From Dillenia suffruticosa (Eukaryota; Streptophyta; Magnoliopsida; Dilleniales; Dilleniaceae), in contig JAVTVX010000012.1 of the NCBI GenBank assembly GCA_033439265.1, positions 4,081,001-4,145,000 of the forward strand: DNA of 64,000 bases, written 5' to 3'. Positions 1-13,663 of this stretch are shown piece after piece. The first letter of the stretch is position 1, and every line of letters starts with the position of its first letter. The notes below the pieces were generated by a model. The model ran no database searches. It was not told where the DNA came from and saw nothing but the letters and a program-made list of their open reading frames with translations. The translations under genes and the position numbers were made by a program.

Positions 1-189
1 GCCCCATAAGGTGTCACCAATTCCCATAAAAGCATGAAAGGAACAGCATTCTAACATACTTCATACTAAAAGCTCTTCGACCGTTACAAAGAAAAGAGGC
101 ACAACGGCATGGCTAGGTCATACAAGACAAAGCTTGGGAAAGTAGACTGCTTTGAGAAGCACGAATTAGTTAGGAGAAAAGTCATGGAA

Positions 190-3100
190 TCACAGTGAGT
201 TTGACTTCACCTGTGGTCTACCGGCCAGCTTCCAATTTTTACAAAAGTTGTAAGGAGAGCCCTGTACCTGGACTTGGCGTAGGAATTTGTTACATAGTAC
301 TTAATCCATGATAAAAGCTTGAATAATAATAATAATAACAATAACAAAATTAAAGGTGGCACAAGATATCACAGATTTGAATACATTGTACAATAAAACC
401 TATTTTAAGTGTTCCTAGTTGGCTGCTTTTCTCCCTGTAATAGCTTCCACTTGCTAGTTGTGCCTGTTTCATGGCCCCATATGAATTAGCACTTTGTGAT
501 CCTTCTAGCTGCATTTCTAATCCAAGGTAACAAACTGCATTCTATGAGCAACTTATGATTGATCCTTCTAGGATTTTTGCAAATAAAAAAGGAAGAAAAG
601 GAATGGCCAAAATAGCCAACATGCCTGAGCATGACCATAGCAACCTCTACTGAACCAAGGCCTAGAAGGACCAATGGAGCCCAGCCTATCCCCATGCGAA
701 CATGAGAGTGTAGGGAATACAATAGGTCCATTCACTTCCATGACTTGTAAAAAGAAGTCTGTTCATGAGTGGATAGAAAGGAAAAGGCTACAAGCTAAAG
801 CAGGTAGTTAAGCACAAAATTGTTCCCAGCCACATACCACGTTTTCTTTGGTTTTGTGCCACCCTACAAAATTGGATAACAATTGAACACCTGCATCAAA
901 TTTTTGGACCAGAAAATCTGCCCTGAATGCTTAGAATTTCCCAACTACAGTACTGCACCATTAGAATCTAGCCTGAATGTTTATAAAATCTGGCCCAAAT
1001 GTTTAGAATTTCCCATCAATTTTCTAGCCCATTCTACTGAAAGCCATATTAATCATCACACATGTAACATAAACAATCCAGAATGTATAGACCAGAAATT
1101 TAATTTAGGCAACATAATTTTGGCTACACTGTAATAGGGTAGCTACAAACCAGATTCTAAGCAAAATATGAATTGACGCACATTGAAATTCACAAGCCTC
1201 AGTAATGGGATGAAACAAGTACCAGAATATGAAGCACCTTCCAAGCTTCCAACCAAAGTCTTTTCCTTTTCTGGTAGCCTACTACAACTACCCATTTGAT
1301 ATAATCAAGTCACTATATCAAATGAGATCACAAGCACGAGCTTGACAATAAAGTTCAAACACAAAACATGGTGAATTGAATATTCTTGGCCAAATCTTTC
1401 ATTCTAAATTGCAGGGTATACCCTGCACCATTTATCAAGTAAAGAAGCCATACTAAGCAGAAATTAGGAATTATCATTGATGTGGCATTTTGTCTACCAC
1501 TTTAGGATTCTAATGGTTGCTCCATCTTGGCGCAGGGGATATTCCAGAAAGCTGAGTTCTGTGGCAATTATTCAAAGCATTTATTTATTTAATTATTTAT
1601 TTGTTTTGTTATTCTGTGGAGTGGGGAGGGAGACTCTTCTTTTCTTTTCTCAAGACAATAATAAAGAATTGTGCATGATTTAATGATTATTTTGTAAAAG
1701 ACAAAAAGGTTCCAACATGGCTTAACAATAGGAACTATATCAAAGAAGAAAGAAAAGGTCCAATCAGAATAGAACTTATATGAGGAAAAAATGGAAATGT
1801 GCAACGCAAAGTGAAAATGAGACAAATATGATATAATAATAAATAATAATTATTATTAGCCCTCTCCTTGGAAACAACTTACAGCTTTTGGATGAGACTT
1901 GAGATCCTGTGGACCTCTTACAAAGAAGCTATTGGAACCGCTTTCTGTATGACTGGAATTCATGTGGTTGACCTCCTTTGATCCACCCAACAAATTAAAC
2001 CCAGAGAAATGGTCACCCCAGATATCATACGTAAATTCGTTCCCAGTCACTGACTTTTCCTCCGCCAGAAGAGTCTTGTGATTGTAGAGTCTGGAACCAG
2101 GAGCTCGAGATTCTGGAGCAATTGTAGATGTTGAAGCCAAGAAAGGAGAGCATAGAACACCGGAGGCTGGTCTGGCAGCGAAAGGGAAAGTAGCACAAGG
2201 CAACGAAATAGGTTTTCCTACTGTTTTTCTTGGCATTGAAGGCTGATGCAGAGTAGTAGTAACCCCCCTAGTAGAGCAATACTCACCTGGAAATACATGG
2301 CCCATCACATCTGCCTTTGAAGGAGGCTCCATGACTTTGCTTTTGTTATATTGTTGCTCAGTTACTTGCAAAAAGGGACTACTTGCCTCAAAGGATTGCT
2401 CAACATCTGGAGATACTGGCCAGGTTCGCTTTGGTGGTACAGATGAAACAGGGGACAAGGGTGAAGGAGGTGTAGAATTTCCACTTTGACTACTTGAAAC
2501 TTCAAATAGTGCTGTAAAACCTGCACCTGCACCCCTCTTTCTTCTTCGCCGCCTTCCCTTCTCTTTTCCAATCCTAACTGTCAAGTTTCCAGGCTGTGAA
2601 GCTGCAAGTAAATCAAAGCCTTCCCCCGCCAGAGATTTTGAAAGTGAAAGAGAAGACTGGATGTCCTCCTTTGCACCATCCGGCAAACCAGTTTTCCATT
2701 TCTGATTTCCTGCAGTTGGCCGCACATCATGAGAATCAATCCCTTCTTCTGAGCCTCCAACTTGACTGCCAGGGTGACCAGAAGCTCCCAACATCAAAGT
2801 CTCATCTCTCTCAACTGAACTTAACAACCCTTCAATTTTTGCAGAAACAGCAACTTTACAGTTTCTCTTATTGCGACGCGTGCGCGAAGATTTTCCTGCA
2901 GTTCTTATGGAAGCAATGGAAGTGCTCTGATTCTTCAACGGGGAAACCACGGAAACCAGGGCCATAGCTTGGGGAACAATGCAACAGAATGCAAGAAGCA
3001 TAAAGGGCGCAGCAAAAAGACCTGCGGCAATTGATCTCTTCACTCGCATCCAGAACATTGATTTCTTGCAGAGGTTGACCATGTCTATAGGTAGAGTTGC

Positions 3101-6100
3101 TTTCATGGGCATCACAAGAATACCTGTGCATAGAGCCAGCTCTAGATCTCGGTGAACTATAGCAGCAGAAAAATCTGTCTGGTATGATATTCTGATTTCT
3201 GAAGACTCCCCAGGTTCAAGGGCAAAACCATTACAAGTATCTACCTTAAACCCATCTAGTCCACACTCAGTGCCAGAAACTCCAATCCTTCTTACCTCCA
3301 GAGGCATATCACCCACATTCTTTGCATGTAGCTCCTTTAACAAAGGCTGAGAACAGGCACGCGTAGTGTCTTCCATGTGATTAAATTCCTCTGTAGGTGA
3401 ATTATTAAATAAACTTGGTAACTCAATGTCAAAGTCTAAACTATGTACCTGCTTGGAACCCTCAAAAAAGACAAGGGAACCAGACCCTCCAACTCCACTC
3501 AACAATAGCCATTCCACACCAGAAAGATTGTTCCTTATTAGAGCAGAACTCCTCCATTGACACCGATCAGCAGGATGAAAGAAAATCGGCCCAAAATGTG
3601 CTATGCTATGAGGATGGACATAAGCCACTGTTATTGAATCCTCAGCTAATGAAAACCCATGATGTGCTCGTGAACTTGACTCAATGGAATTCAGCATAGC
3701 AGATGGAGGTTGCCCAAGCTCATCTGAGGTCCTACACTCATCAATAATTACCCCCGAGTTTAGAATGAGCTGCATTATGACTGGCTGCTCACTGGGGTTC
3801 TTGACAGTGATCAACTTGGGGTAGCGGGTTCCAACCTGAACCAATGGGAAGATTACCTCCTGTTCGTCCAGCACTGACAGGTAACTTGAGGTTCCCTGAG
3901 TTTTCCAGTTTGCCAGAATGAAGTCATCTGCATCTGCTGCCTCTATCACGCTAATCTAAAGATTCAAAAAACCAAATCAGTTTTGTTTAAAAGAAAAAAG
4001 AAAAAAAAAATCAAATCAATAATTTCCAAATTAATATGTGCTCAACTGTTGTCTCAGTTGTAGTGCTTCGCCGGTAAAGACACTTTAATAACACTGATTA
4101 TCCCAGGGAAAAAATATTACTTTACCTCCCTAATTAAAGGAAAAGGTTCTAATGCATGACATGGTAATGCATATTTAAGGGGATAAACAAAACATGATTT
4201 ATGTTCAGTTTCTTCATTGAACAGCCTAGCTTTCCAGACGAGCATTGTTTAACAAGAACTAAGTTGAAGGGTATTTTTGTCTAAATAATTTTCCAAGTCA
4301 AATTATTATTTTGAAGGGTAGGATTATTGAATTTCTTTTAATTTCATATCAAACAAAGAGTCTACTTGGGAACGGAAAAAACTATGCTGTGAGATCCACC
4401 CCTAAATAGAGTCCCCATAGATGCTCGAACAGGATTACTCGGAGTATAGTACCAGATACCGGTAGTCTGGTACCCAAAAATAAAATAAAATAAAAGATCA
4501 GACAGTTTTTCAACTCTATGAGAGAGTGACAGCATCCACTAGTCAAGTCCCTGGAGGCCTAGCAGCACCTACCCAGCCCTCTTGCCCACAAAGGGCTCAT
4601 ATTCCCTATTGAAAGGCCAGCTTTGCTCAACCAGCCTCCAGCATTTTGTACTGTTTTCAGAAAAGATAACGAGCTATGCACACAAAACGACTGTTCAAGA
4701 GTAACTGTACTGCTTTGGCACCAGCAAGAAACTACGCATAACCCAGAACAGAAGCCCTCCACTTAGTCTCACTTTGCCTTTTTAACTCATTGAAAGAACA
4801 GATAACAGAACAAGGAAGATGTCTTGGGAAGTCTTGCAACCTGATTTATGGCATCCATATATGTAGATCAAGATTTTAACCACTACATCTGACTAACATC
4901 TACCCTTTAGGCATAACATATCAGGTTAACAAGGGCCCCTATATCCATCCATAACTGAAAGAATCAAAAAGCTATCGAAGAGAGATTGCTATAAACTAAA
5001 ATTAGTCTTTATAATCAATTAATCAATTAAAGACCTAAGTAAAGGTATTGGGGATCAAAAAGCCTTCCCAGATAAAGACCACAGAAAATAACAACAATTA
5101 CAACAGCAAACTTAGACTTAATCCCAACAATTTGGGATCAGCCATTTAAGAGACAAATTTGGAGATAATTAAAATAATAATAAATAAATAAATAAATAAA
5201 TACAAAAAAGAAAGAAAATATATATATATATCTAAAATATATTGATTTAATTTGTGCGGATTTTTTTACGTCACTCATTTCTATCCAAGGTCATCTTCTC
5301 ATATAAACCCTTAACCACCGTGTCTTTATGAATAATTTGCATCCAAGTTTTCAACGGTCTATCTCTACATTTTACTAGATCTCATATATTTAAATTCTCT
5401 GTTCTTCTAATCGGGGTGTTCTTAGATTTTCTTTGCATATACCTAAATCACCTCAGACGGCACTCTTACATCTTCTCTATAATTGAACTAACTCCCAACT
5501 TATTATGAATCTTTTCATTTTTAATTTTATCTCTTCTAATTTTGTCACACATCCGTCTAAACATTTTCATTTCTACTACGATCATTTTTGTTTTTATTGT
5601 TGTTTAATATCTCAACACTCAATAGCATACAATAATGCACGTCTAACCGCGGTTCTATAGAACTTTCTGTTCAAATACATTGGTATCGTGCGATCGCAAA
5701 AAATTCCGGATGCCTTTCTCCATTTCATCCAACCCGCTTGAATCATTTGATTCACATCTCCGTCTATATTGTCATCATTTTGAATGATAGAACCTATATA
5801 TCTAAATCGTTTACTTTTGGGTACATCTTGTCCGCTAGTCTAATCGTTTCTTCATCATTCCGATAAGTATTGCTAAGCTTACATCTCATATACTCAGTTT
5901 TCGATTCACTTAATCTAAAACCTCTGAATTCTAATGTGACCCTCTATAACTCTAATTTAACACTAATATTCTCTTTAGTTTCATCAACCAACATTATATC
6001 ATTTGCAAAAAGTATATACCATGGTATTTCATCTTGAATGTTTTTTGTAACTTCGTCTATCACTATTGCAAAAAGAATGGAGCTTAATGTCAAACCTTTA

Positions 6101-9100
6101 TGAAACCCAATATTAATGGGAAAATTATCGTTCAAACTCCCGTAAATTCTTACATTGGTTACAGCTCTCTCATATATATCTCTAATGAGATTAATGTATT
6201 TCGAGAAAATCCTTTTTTTATCGATGCCCATCATAATATCTCCAGGAACCTTATCATATACTTTTTCTAGATCAATGAATACCATATGTAGGTCTCTCTT
6301 ATGTGCTCTATATGTCTCAATTAAATGTCTTAACAAGTGAATTATTTCTATGATAGATCCCCATGGTATAAATCCAAATTGATTTTAAAATATATTTATC
6401 TCCGATCTCAATTTATGCTCTATCACTCTCTCTCTCATAATTTCATAATATGATTCATAAGTTTAATTTCTCTATAGTTGAAGCAATCTTGTTTATCTCC
6501 TTTATTCGATACAATTATACTCTTCCTCCATATTTGGGGCATTCTCTTAATTTGTCAAATTTTGTTAAAAATATCCATTAACATTATTATACCAAATTCA
6601 GCTAAATATTTCCACACTTCTATAGAAATGTCATCCGATCCTATGACTTTATTATTCTTCATTCTCTTTAAAGCTTCCTTCACTTTATGTGGACGAATTT
6701 TACGTTTAAAATTTTTATTAATCTCTTCTATAGTTATCTCGATATTTCCTATATCTGTTGTACTCCTAACATCGAAGAGATTATCAAAATAATCATTCCA
6801 ATGATTTCTTATGTTCTCATTCTTTACAAATATATTTTGATTCCACTCTTAATACACTTAACACCATTTAGATCATTTCCCTTTCTTTCCATTAACTTGA
6901 CAATTCTGTAAATCTCTCTTTCTCCGTCTTTATTCTCCAATCTCTTGTATAATTCATTATACACCTTATTTTTTGATTCTTGGATAATCTTTTTTACCTA
7001 TTTTTTTCACTTTTGTATTTTTCATATGGATCGCTGTTATTATTATCTTAAGGTTCCTATAACACTCTCGTTTGGTCCAGATAGTAGTTTGTATTTTTTC
7101 GTTCCACCACCCTGATTCCTCACCTACTGGGGCCTAATCCTTAGACACACCAAGAAACTCTCTACCTATATTCTTAATATTAGCGGACATCTCTTTTCAC
7201 ATTGTTTCCGAATCATCATTAGTAAACTAATTTGCTACTTGAATTAATTTATCTATAAATATTGTCACATTTTCTCCTTTTAGCTTTCACCACTTAATTC
7301 TTGACTCCACAAATAAGACGATACATCTTTTGGCTTTTAGACACGTATATCTAAAACTAAGAGTTTATACCGAGCTATCACACTTTTTCCCGATATAATC
7401 TTGCAATCCTTATAGGTCATTTTATCACCTCTTCTAGTGAAAAAAAAATCTCTTTAGCTAACATTAGACCCACTTCTATATGTAGTTAAGTGCGTTTCTT
7501 TTTTCTTAAAAATGGTGTTTACAACTACAAAATCAAATGTTGTGACAAACTCAAAAATGATACCTCCTGTCTCATTCCTACTACCAAAACTAAAGTTTCT
7601 ATGTACGAGTTCAAATCTTTCGTTCCTCTCTCCTACATGTCCATTTAAATTTCCTCGGATAAATAATTTCTTTCTACTATATATGATTTGTATAAATTCA
7701 TCTAAATCCTCCCAAAATTATTTTTTACTTATTGCATCTATACCTATTTGGAGTATATAAACATTGACTATATTAATTACGTTTTCTCCATCTATTATTT
7801 TGACAAATATAATTCTATCACCTTTTCTTCTTATCTCTATTACATCATTTAATAGATCCTTATGTTCGATTATTGCTACTTCATTCTTAGTTCTATCTCT
7901 ACCTGTGTACCAAATCTTATGACCATAAACCTCTACTACTCTAGCCTTCTTCCCGACCCACTTAGTTTCTTTAAGACACATTATATGAATTTTTTGTCTA
8001 TTCATTGTTTCTCATATCTTTCCTAATTTACCGGTCAAAGATTCTACGTTCCAAGTGACTAGACGAATCTTATTTTCATGGACTAAATTATTTACCCACA
8101 CCCTAAGGTCCCTTGTTAACTTATCGCTACATCCGGGATTTGGTGTAACGCGTCGCTGAAGGAGAAACACCTTAAAAGTTTTTATATATTTGTCTCTCAT
8201 TTTTTCATTTAACAAAAGATTTTACGCTGTTGTCATCCTACCGCAATGTAGGAGGCAATGAATGTCATATCCCATGAATTTGGTTCTGTCTAGGATCGCA
8301 ACAAACCAACAGATACCAAGTTGGAGCACATATAAGACACTCAAACATTATGCACGTATGCACTCACAAGGATAGAAAACTCATAAGACATCTATTGATG
8401 TGCTTATGGTAAAAAAGATGGTTCAACGGGTACAGGATCACAGTAAGAAATATGACAGCTGAAAGCAAATTTATCATCTAGTACTCGAAGGTCACCCCAC
8501 CAGAATGTACAATAGGATCATGAGCAGTAATAACCTCTAGATGATATGATAAAGTAGAAGGCATACAGAGAGGGAAAAAAAAAAGAACAACAAAGAAACA
8601 AAGAAACCAAGGGCATCAACAAGGAGACATAATAGTTGAACTATCTGTACTTAAATTCATGCAAAACATTGCACCAACCATGTTTGAGAAACAGAATATA
8701 ATATCAACACACCTTGATCTGTGATTGTGACTTCAAATTATGGTCTACAGATCCCATAATTTTGTTGCCAAATTCAACCTTTCTCGAGCGATATGTGTCC
8801 CCAATATATGTATCCAGATTATCCTTTGAACAAATCCCAAGGATATCCTCGCAAGGTATCTCAATCCGAGAATCACTTGAATCATTTGTCATTATGTGTA
8901 TTGTACAGTTCATGTGCACATTGTGAACTTCATGGGGAGGATCGGGCATCTTAGCCGTCAGGGAAGAGTAACTAATGATAGCTACTTGTGTTATGGTGCC
9001 TGGAAAAAGTATCAGGCCTCCCATGAACTTTATCTGAAGAAGCCCCGGGGTTTCTGTGACTTCACTAATCTTGACAACGGTTAAAGGATAAGGAGTACCA

Positions 9101-11815
9101 TTACTCAGGGACAGGGCAACAAATACTTTATCGCCAATATCACATGCCATCAGAGCCTCAAGAGATGCTGCAACAGAACCTGTGCGATCATAAGATGCTT
9201 CTTTCCTGTCCACATCAGCTTCAAGAGGAATCATTACTATATCATTCCTCTTTTGCAAATCCATTAACACTCTCACACAGACAGAACCCGATAATTTTCC
9301 CTCAATATCAGATGAGACATCTATCTCTGCAATGCTTCCACTCTGAAGAGGATTGATTTCCCAGCTTCCATGGGGTCTTAGTGCTAGAAGTGGAAACCCA
9401 ACTTCACTGGTGTCCACAACAGGCTCACTCTTATAACTAAGCAAACTAGAGTCATCATAACCATCATGATTTTCTAGGCTACATAAAACTTCTGTTGAAT
9501 GAAAACTATTTCCAGAAGAAATGGAGATTAATGCAGTCACCTCTTCTATATGGAGGGTTTCATCCAAAGAATTAAAAAAAGACAAATTCTTACTCCACCA
9601 CCCACTAGAAGAAACATTTAGATCCACTAAAGGGTGTATACCAAAAGGGGACTCAACACCATAGCCTTTTGCCTGGACTAAGAATCCACCGGCACTTGTC
9701 TGCAAGATCAGCTGTGCAGAGGACAAACCCAACCATATAGGTAAGAAGACAAAACACATTGAAACAACTTCACCAGGTCCCAGTAACATCTCACTAAAAT
9801 TACAAGGATAAAACTGTGTATTGCAACTGAATGGTTCATAAACTCGTAAAACGCTGTCCTTGTGGGCGTTTTCAACTGTTAGAAAGACTATCGAAGGAAA
9901 ATATAAATACTTCTGTCCCCAATCCAGAATAGGAGGGCTTATTTGCACATGAGCTGATAAAGTACCATCAGAAAAGCCCAATTCTACTGTCTCATTGTTG
10001 TTTTTGAGGCCAAAATCTGAGCTCTTTTGATTGAGCAAGTGTCCTCCACAAGAAGAAACATCATTTAGATCATTGCCACTACTTATACTTGAAGAAAAGG
10101 CATGGTCTCCATCTTTGGAGCTCAAAGAACAATACACAGACTTTCCACTATATAACTTATACCTGGCTTGGTCAAGCGTCTGGCTGGAGCTACCTGGCTT
10201 AGTACTAGTGTCAAATGGTCCTTCAGAAATATCATATGACTGACGATTAGAAACTCCTGCTTCTGTTCTATGCTCCCTAGATGAAAAACCAGGTAAAATC
10301 GAAGGAAAGCAAAATGTTCCTGTGTCTCTACATATATTCTCTATGTTGTTGCGTGTTGAAGAATTGTCCACAACATAGTCTAACTTAATATCACCATCAT
10401 ATGAGTTCTGGAGTCCTGCATTACCTATTGAAGAATTGTCCACAACATAGTCTAACTTAATATCACCATCATATGAATTCTGGAGTCCTGCATCATAGTC
10501 ATCTCTCAATGATGCACATGCATCATAAACAACTGAATTAAGCATCCCACTTAAGGCACAAGCTCCAGGTGCTGCAACATGAAAAAAGGTGCATAGAAGA
10601 GCCAACAAATAGAATCCTTTGACTACGTGATAAAAATTCCTGAAAGAATAAAAAATAAACAAAAACAATCAATCTAACTGCAGAGAACCAAAACAAACAA
10701 TGAAAATGACAGTATCCCGCAGTCACAAACACCTCCACAGTTACAGAGATACAATATACATGATGCTTGCAAAATAATATTTGAGAACTTAACCAATTCA
10801 TGAAATATGGAACATATGACATGGGTTCAGGACATTGAAAAGGCAAAAAGAACTACATATAACAACATTGACTACCTTCTTTTGATAACACAAGAAGACA
10901 ACTAAAGGATATCTTTTGGTGAGTGAACGCCAAGCCAGAATAAGTTCTAACAGACGTAAATTTGCAGTGGGAAATGCCTCCCACTTGTTAGGAACATAAA
11001 CAAAGGGATGCACTCTGAAAAACCAATACATGACACCATACCAAAAAGGGTGGATAGAACAAAAAGTACAAGATTGAATTTTCGTCTTGATTGTGCCTAA
11101 AAAGGGAAGAAATTGAATGTAAAAGGAAAGAATTCTATGAAACCGTTTAGACAAATGATTAACGCGTGCAAACGTGAATAATTAAGTGAAGGGTATAATT
11201 GCAACCAAAGAGAAGCACCAAAAAGAATCTCAATGAAAACTTTCTTAGATATAGCCTCATCTCTTCTGAAACTCCAAACTAGACAACAAAATTAACAAAC
11301 CCCAGTTTAATTAAATGCAAGTATTAACTTTTCCATCATTTTTCTTCTCCTTTTTTCTTTTTACAATCTACAAATTTTCCATTAATTAAACTCAAAAACA
11401 CAACAGCGATAACCAAAGTTCTGATTATGGTAAGTAACAAAGACATGAACCCAAAAACGGTACTAAAAAAATACATTGCAACACTAATTGAACCAACAAA
11501 CATTTAATAACTCAGAAAATTGCAAAACACATATAAAAAATAAAAAATAATAAAGAGCAAATAAAATAGTGAAAAATGACACCTTATATCAAGTAATGAA
11601 AACCCAACTCAATATCCTAACAAAGCTAGAGAGAGAGGGGAGGAAGGAAGAGAAACGATGATCAGATACAAGAAACGGGAGATAAAGTCGATGAAACCTA
11701 TAAAATGGAAACAAAGTAGAGAGAGAAGGAGAGATAACCAAGAGAGGTGTTGTTGAGGTTGTTGACGACGACGTAGTTGGTGTTGCAGAGTTGTCATTAG
11801 GTTTTGGAACTCCAT
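190..11815 (-). CDS. TMEM131-like transmembrane protein, four-exon model
   Basis: Exons on the minus strand: 11815-11739 (tentative start), 10639-8713, 3955-1883, 267-190 (tentative end). The phases agree and give about 1384 residues. The two long exons are secure: acceptor TTTCAG/G, donor AAG/GTGTGT, acceptor TTTAG/ATT, donor GCT/GTAAGT. The N-terminus has a hydrophobic stretch ending APGACA, like a signal peptide. The block around PPILDWGQKYLYFPS, at about residues 265-350, matches the TMEM131-like N-terminal (PapD-like) domain. A transmembrane helix follows at about residues 976-1002 (AAGLFAAPFMLLAFCCIVP), then a long Ser/Pro-rich, basic tail. In animals the family helps secretory-pathway cargo such as collagen; the plant role is unknown to me. 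The start exon was chosen because its ATG and TG/GTTATC donor restore the frame, but that donor is weak. A 72-bp duplication lies near the N-terminus. Confidence 0.8.
268..1882 (-). other. Putative last intron or 3' region of TMEM131-like gene
   Basis: AT-rich sequence between the GTAAGT donor at 1882 and a possible acceptor CCAG at 268. I see no convincing coding segment or complete mobile element. If the 78-bp terminal exon is wrong, the frame read through the donor stops at TAA about 25 bp further on and this stretch is the 3' UTR. Confidence 0.5.
4375..4480. repeat. Short dispersed repeat, intronic copy
   Basis: The stretch around 'cctaaatagagtccccatag' resembles stretches near 22107-22216 and 28634-28756. 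All contain a 'cYtaaatagRRtctc' core followed by an 'actaattggagtat'-type segment. It looks like a degraded non-coding repeat family. No terminal structures are visible. Confidence 0.4.
5090..8225 (-). mobile_element. Decayed RTE-type LINE in intron 2 of the TMEM131-like gene
   Basis: The minus strand encodes two non-LTR domains in order. An apurinic endonuclease region (about 8150-7720) contains VTWNVESLTGK and the KETKWVGKKAR motif. A reverse transcriptase region (about 6336-5830) contains HMVFIDLEKVYDKVP and a palm motif read as FAND rather than FADD. Conserved C-terminal text continues below 5944, out of frame. Many stops and frameshifts make it inactive. The 3' end at about 5090 has a TTG-rich tail and the 'tttgggatcagcc' signature also present in the two other RTE copies of this window. 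Target-site duplications were not found. The intron between 8712 and 3956 is otherwise unremarkable. Confidence 0.85.
10357..10492 (-). repeat. 72-bp in-frame tandem duplication in TMEM131-like exon 2
   Basis: Bases 10357-10420 recur at 10429-10492 with one mismatch in 64. The period is 72 bp, exactly 24 codons. The protein therefore carries AGLQNSYDGDIKLDYVVDNSS twice, near residues 65-115 of the model. The near identity suggests a recent duplication. Confidence 0.9.
10640..11738 (-). other. Proposed first intron of TMEM131-like gene
   Basis: AT-rich, no convincing coding exon. A second possible donor lies at 11582 (ATAAG/GTGTCA). It is a better splice consensus, but it leaves the N-terminal hydrophobic segment without an in-frame ATG. 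Confidence 0.4.
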
Positions 11816-11967
11816 TCGAAGAAGACGAAGAAGAAGACAGAGACAGAGAGCATCTGATGAAAACAGACTTTTTGAATGATTGATTGTGTGTTTTAGGGCT
11901 TAGAGAAAAGGTTTTCGGCGATGAAAAATGGTCAGTGCTCTTGCATTGTATGTGCGCACACCACACA

Positions 11968-11969
<2 letters not shown>

Positions 11970-12007
<38 letters not shown>
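11970..12007. repeat. (CT)n microsatellite in the TMEM131-like promoter or leader
   Basis: About 19 CT units on the plus strand (GA in the gene sense), some 155 bp upstream of the proposed ATG. Similar runs precede other genes of the window. Confidence 0.9.
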
Positions 12008-12011
<4 letters not shown>

Positions 12012-12235
12012 CCCTCACCTGAAAAAAAAAAAATGAATGGCCTTGAGTGTACGAACGAGGACAAGACGGAAAGAGGGAGAAAAAGAGAATATAACCATTC
12101 CCCATTTGTTAAATCTCCAAATTAGCCCTTCCATTTGAATTTTTTCGTCTTTGTTGTGGGGAGTTCCCATAGCACCCACCCATGCCCAGAAACTCACTTC
12201 TTGGTCCATTCTCAAAATATTTTCTATTTTCAAAA

Positions 12236-13355
12236 TATTTTAAAACTTTAAATTAATTAATATTTATATAATATTTTTTAATTTTTTAATTTTTTAATTT
12301 ATAAAATTTTCTTATTTAATCATTTTTTATTTTTATAATTAATAATTATATATATAATCATCTTAGAATTTTATTATTAAAGATATTTATTCTATTATTT
12401 TCATTAAATAATTTATATTTATATATAAATTCTTTTATTTTTATATTTATATATTTATTCACGTTTTATTTCCACTATTTTTATAAATTGTTGTTTTTCA
12501 ATATCATTTTGTATCTATTTTTATTTTCTCATTTTTATTTCTGTGACTCCAATTGGTATCAATTTTTAGCGGTTATCGACATTTTTGCATACAAATTTTT
12601 TTATCCAAATTACCCAAATTGCATATATTTTAGATCCCTGGCCAAAAGCAAAAACCAGCATTCAATGTTTAATCTAAATCTTTTATAGATAATTATGACA
12701 TAAATTTATGAAAATTGATTAAATATAGTACAAAATGAATACTACTTCAGTTTATTAAAATATAATTTCAATTAGATTTGCATTTAAATTTTAGAAAACA
12801 TACAAAAAATAGCATCTTCCTTTTTAATTGTTTTAGGCCGAATTTAAAAGAATATTCTGTTTGACTTTAATATAAAAAAATACCAATTAGTTAAAAAAAA
12901 AACTTATTTTAGAAAATTATTTACATATTTGTTAAAAATTTAATTGACAAATGTTGCAAGTAAATCATATAAAATAAAAAAGAATAATTGTAATGTTTTC
13001 AAATATTTCAACTAAATTTGCCATATGTCATTTTTTAGAAATTTATTTATTACCGGGCAAATTTTAAAATTCAAACTTTTCGATGTTGTATTGTAGAATT
13101 TTACTGGGGTAATCTGTGTAATTAAGGAATTTTGCTGGGGTAATCTGTGTAATTTTCGGGTAAGAGAACCTCGATTAACTAAGCCCGAAGACTTTTGTGT
13201 TGATATCTTTTAGCACCGCTTTTTTTTTCCTGTTACGAATGCGACAGTCCCGGTGCTCTTATATTTATTAATTAAACAAGCCTAGAAATTTTAATTTCCC
13301 AAATTCCAAAGGGAACTCAAAAAGTCCATTCTACCCTTCATTTCTCTTACGTGGC
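12236..13355. other. Very AT-rich intergenic stretch
   Basis: Nearly pure A/T with short homopolymer and ATTT runs. No ORF, RNA gene or element boundary seen. A short direct repeat 'attttgctggggtaatctgtgtaat' type lies at about 13097-13155. Confidence 0.6.
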
Positions 13356-13359
13356 AGAA

Positions 13360-13663
13360 AAGCGGCCCACAGAAGTGCTTATTGGCGTGGGCAGGAGCCA
13401 GAACGTGCGTCGTGGTCCGAACCAATGGCTCGAGCACCAAGGGACTAGTGCGCTACCTCTTTGTCCTTTTCTGTGAAGCTAAGGGCATTTCGGGAGAATG
13501 GAGACAAGTGCCGGACGTCGTGTTTTGGTCTCGTAGTGGACCGGCGATTTGCGTTTATTCTTTCTCTTCTCTTTTTTTCCCACCCTTTTCTAAACTCAGA
13601 GTCAGCTCCACGCGCTCCAGTAGTCGTGCTTTACACGTCCCCCGGAAGGGAACAATCCTAATG
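13360..13663 (+). other. GC-richer island ending in ATG/GTAAGT; possible orphan first exon
   Basis: This 300-bp island is much richer in G+C than its surroundings. It ends 'cctaatg' followed by a consensus splice donor gtaagt at 13664. It opens near an ACGTGG (G-box-like) motif at about 13350. A plus-strand frame is open through the island, but its product is not recognised. It could be the 5' exon of a diverging gene whose other exons are lost or outside recognition, or a non-coding transcript start. No downstream exon was found. Confidence 0.3.

Noticed and set aside
11589-11966. 125-codon Ser-rich minus-strand frame as N-terminus of the TMEM131-like protein
   Set aside because: It opens with GTG, has no in-frame ATG, and its Ser/Thr richness comes from CT/GA-type leader repeats.
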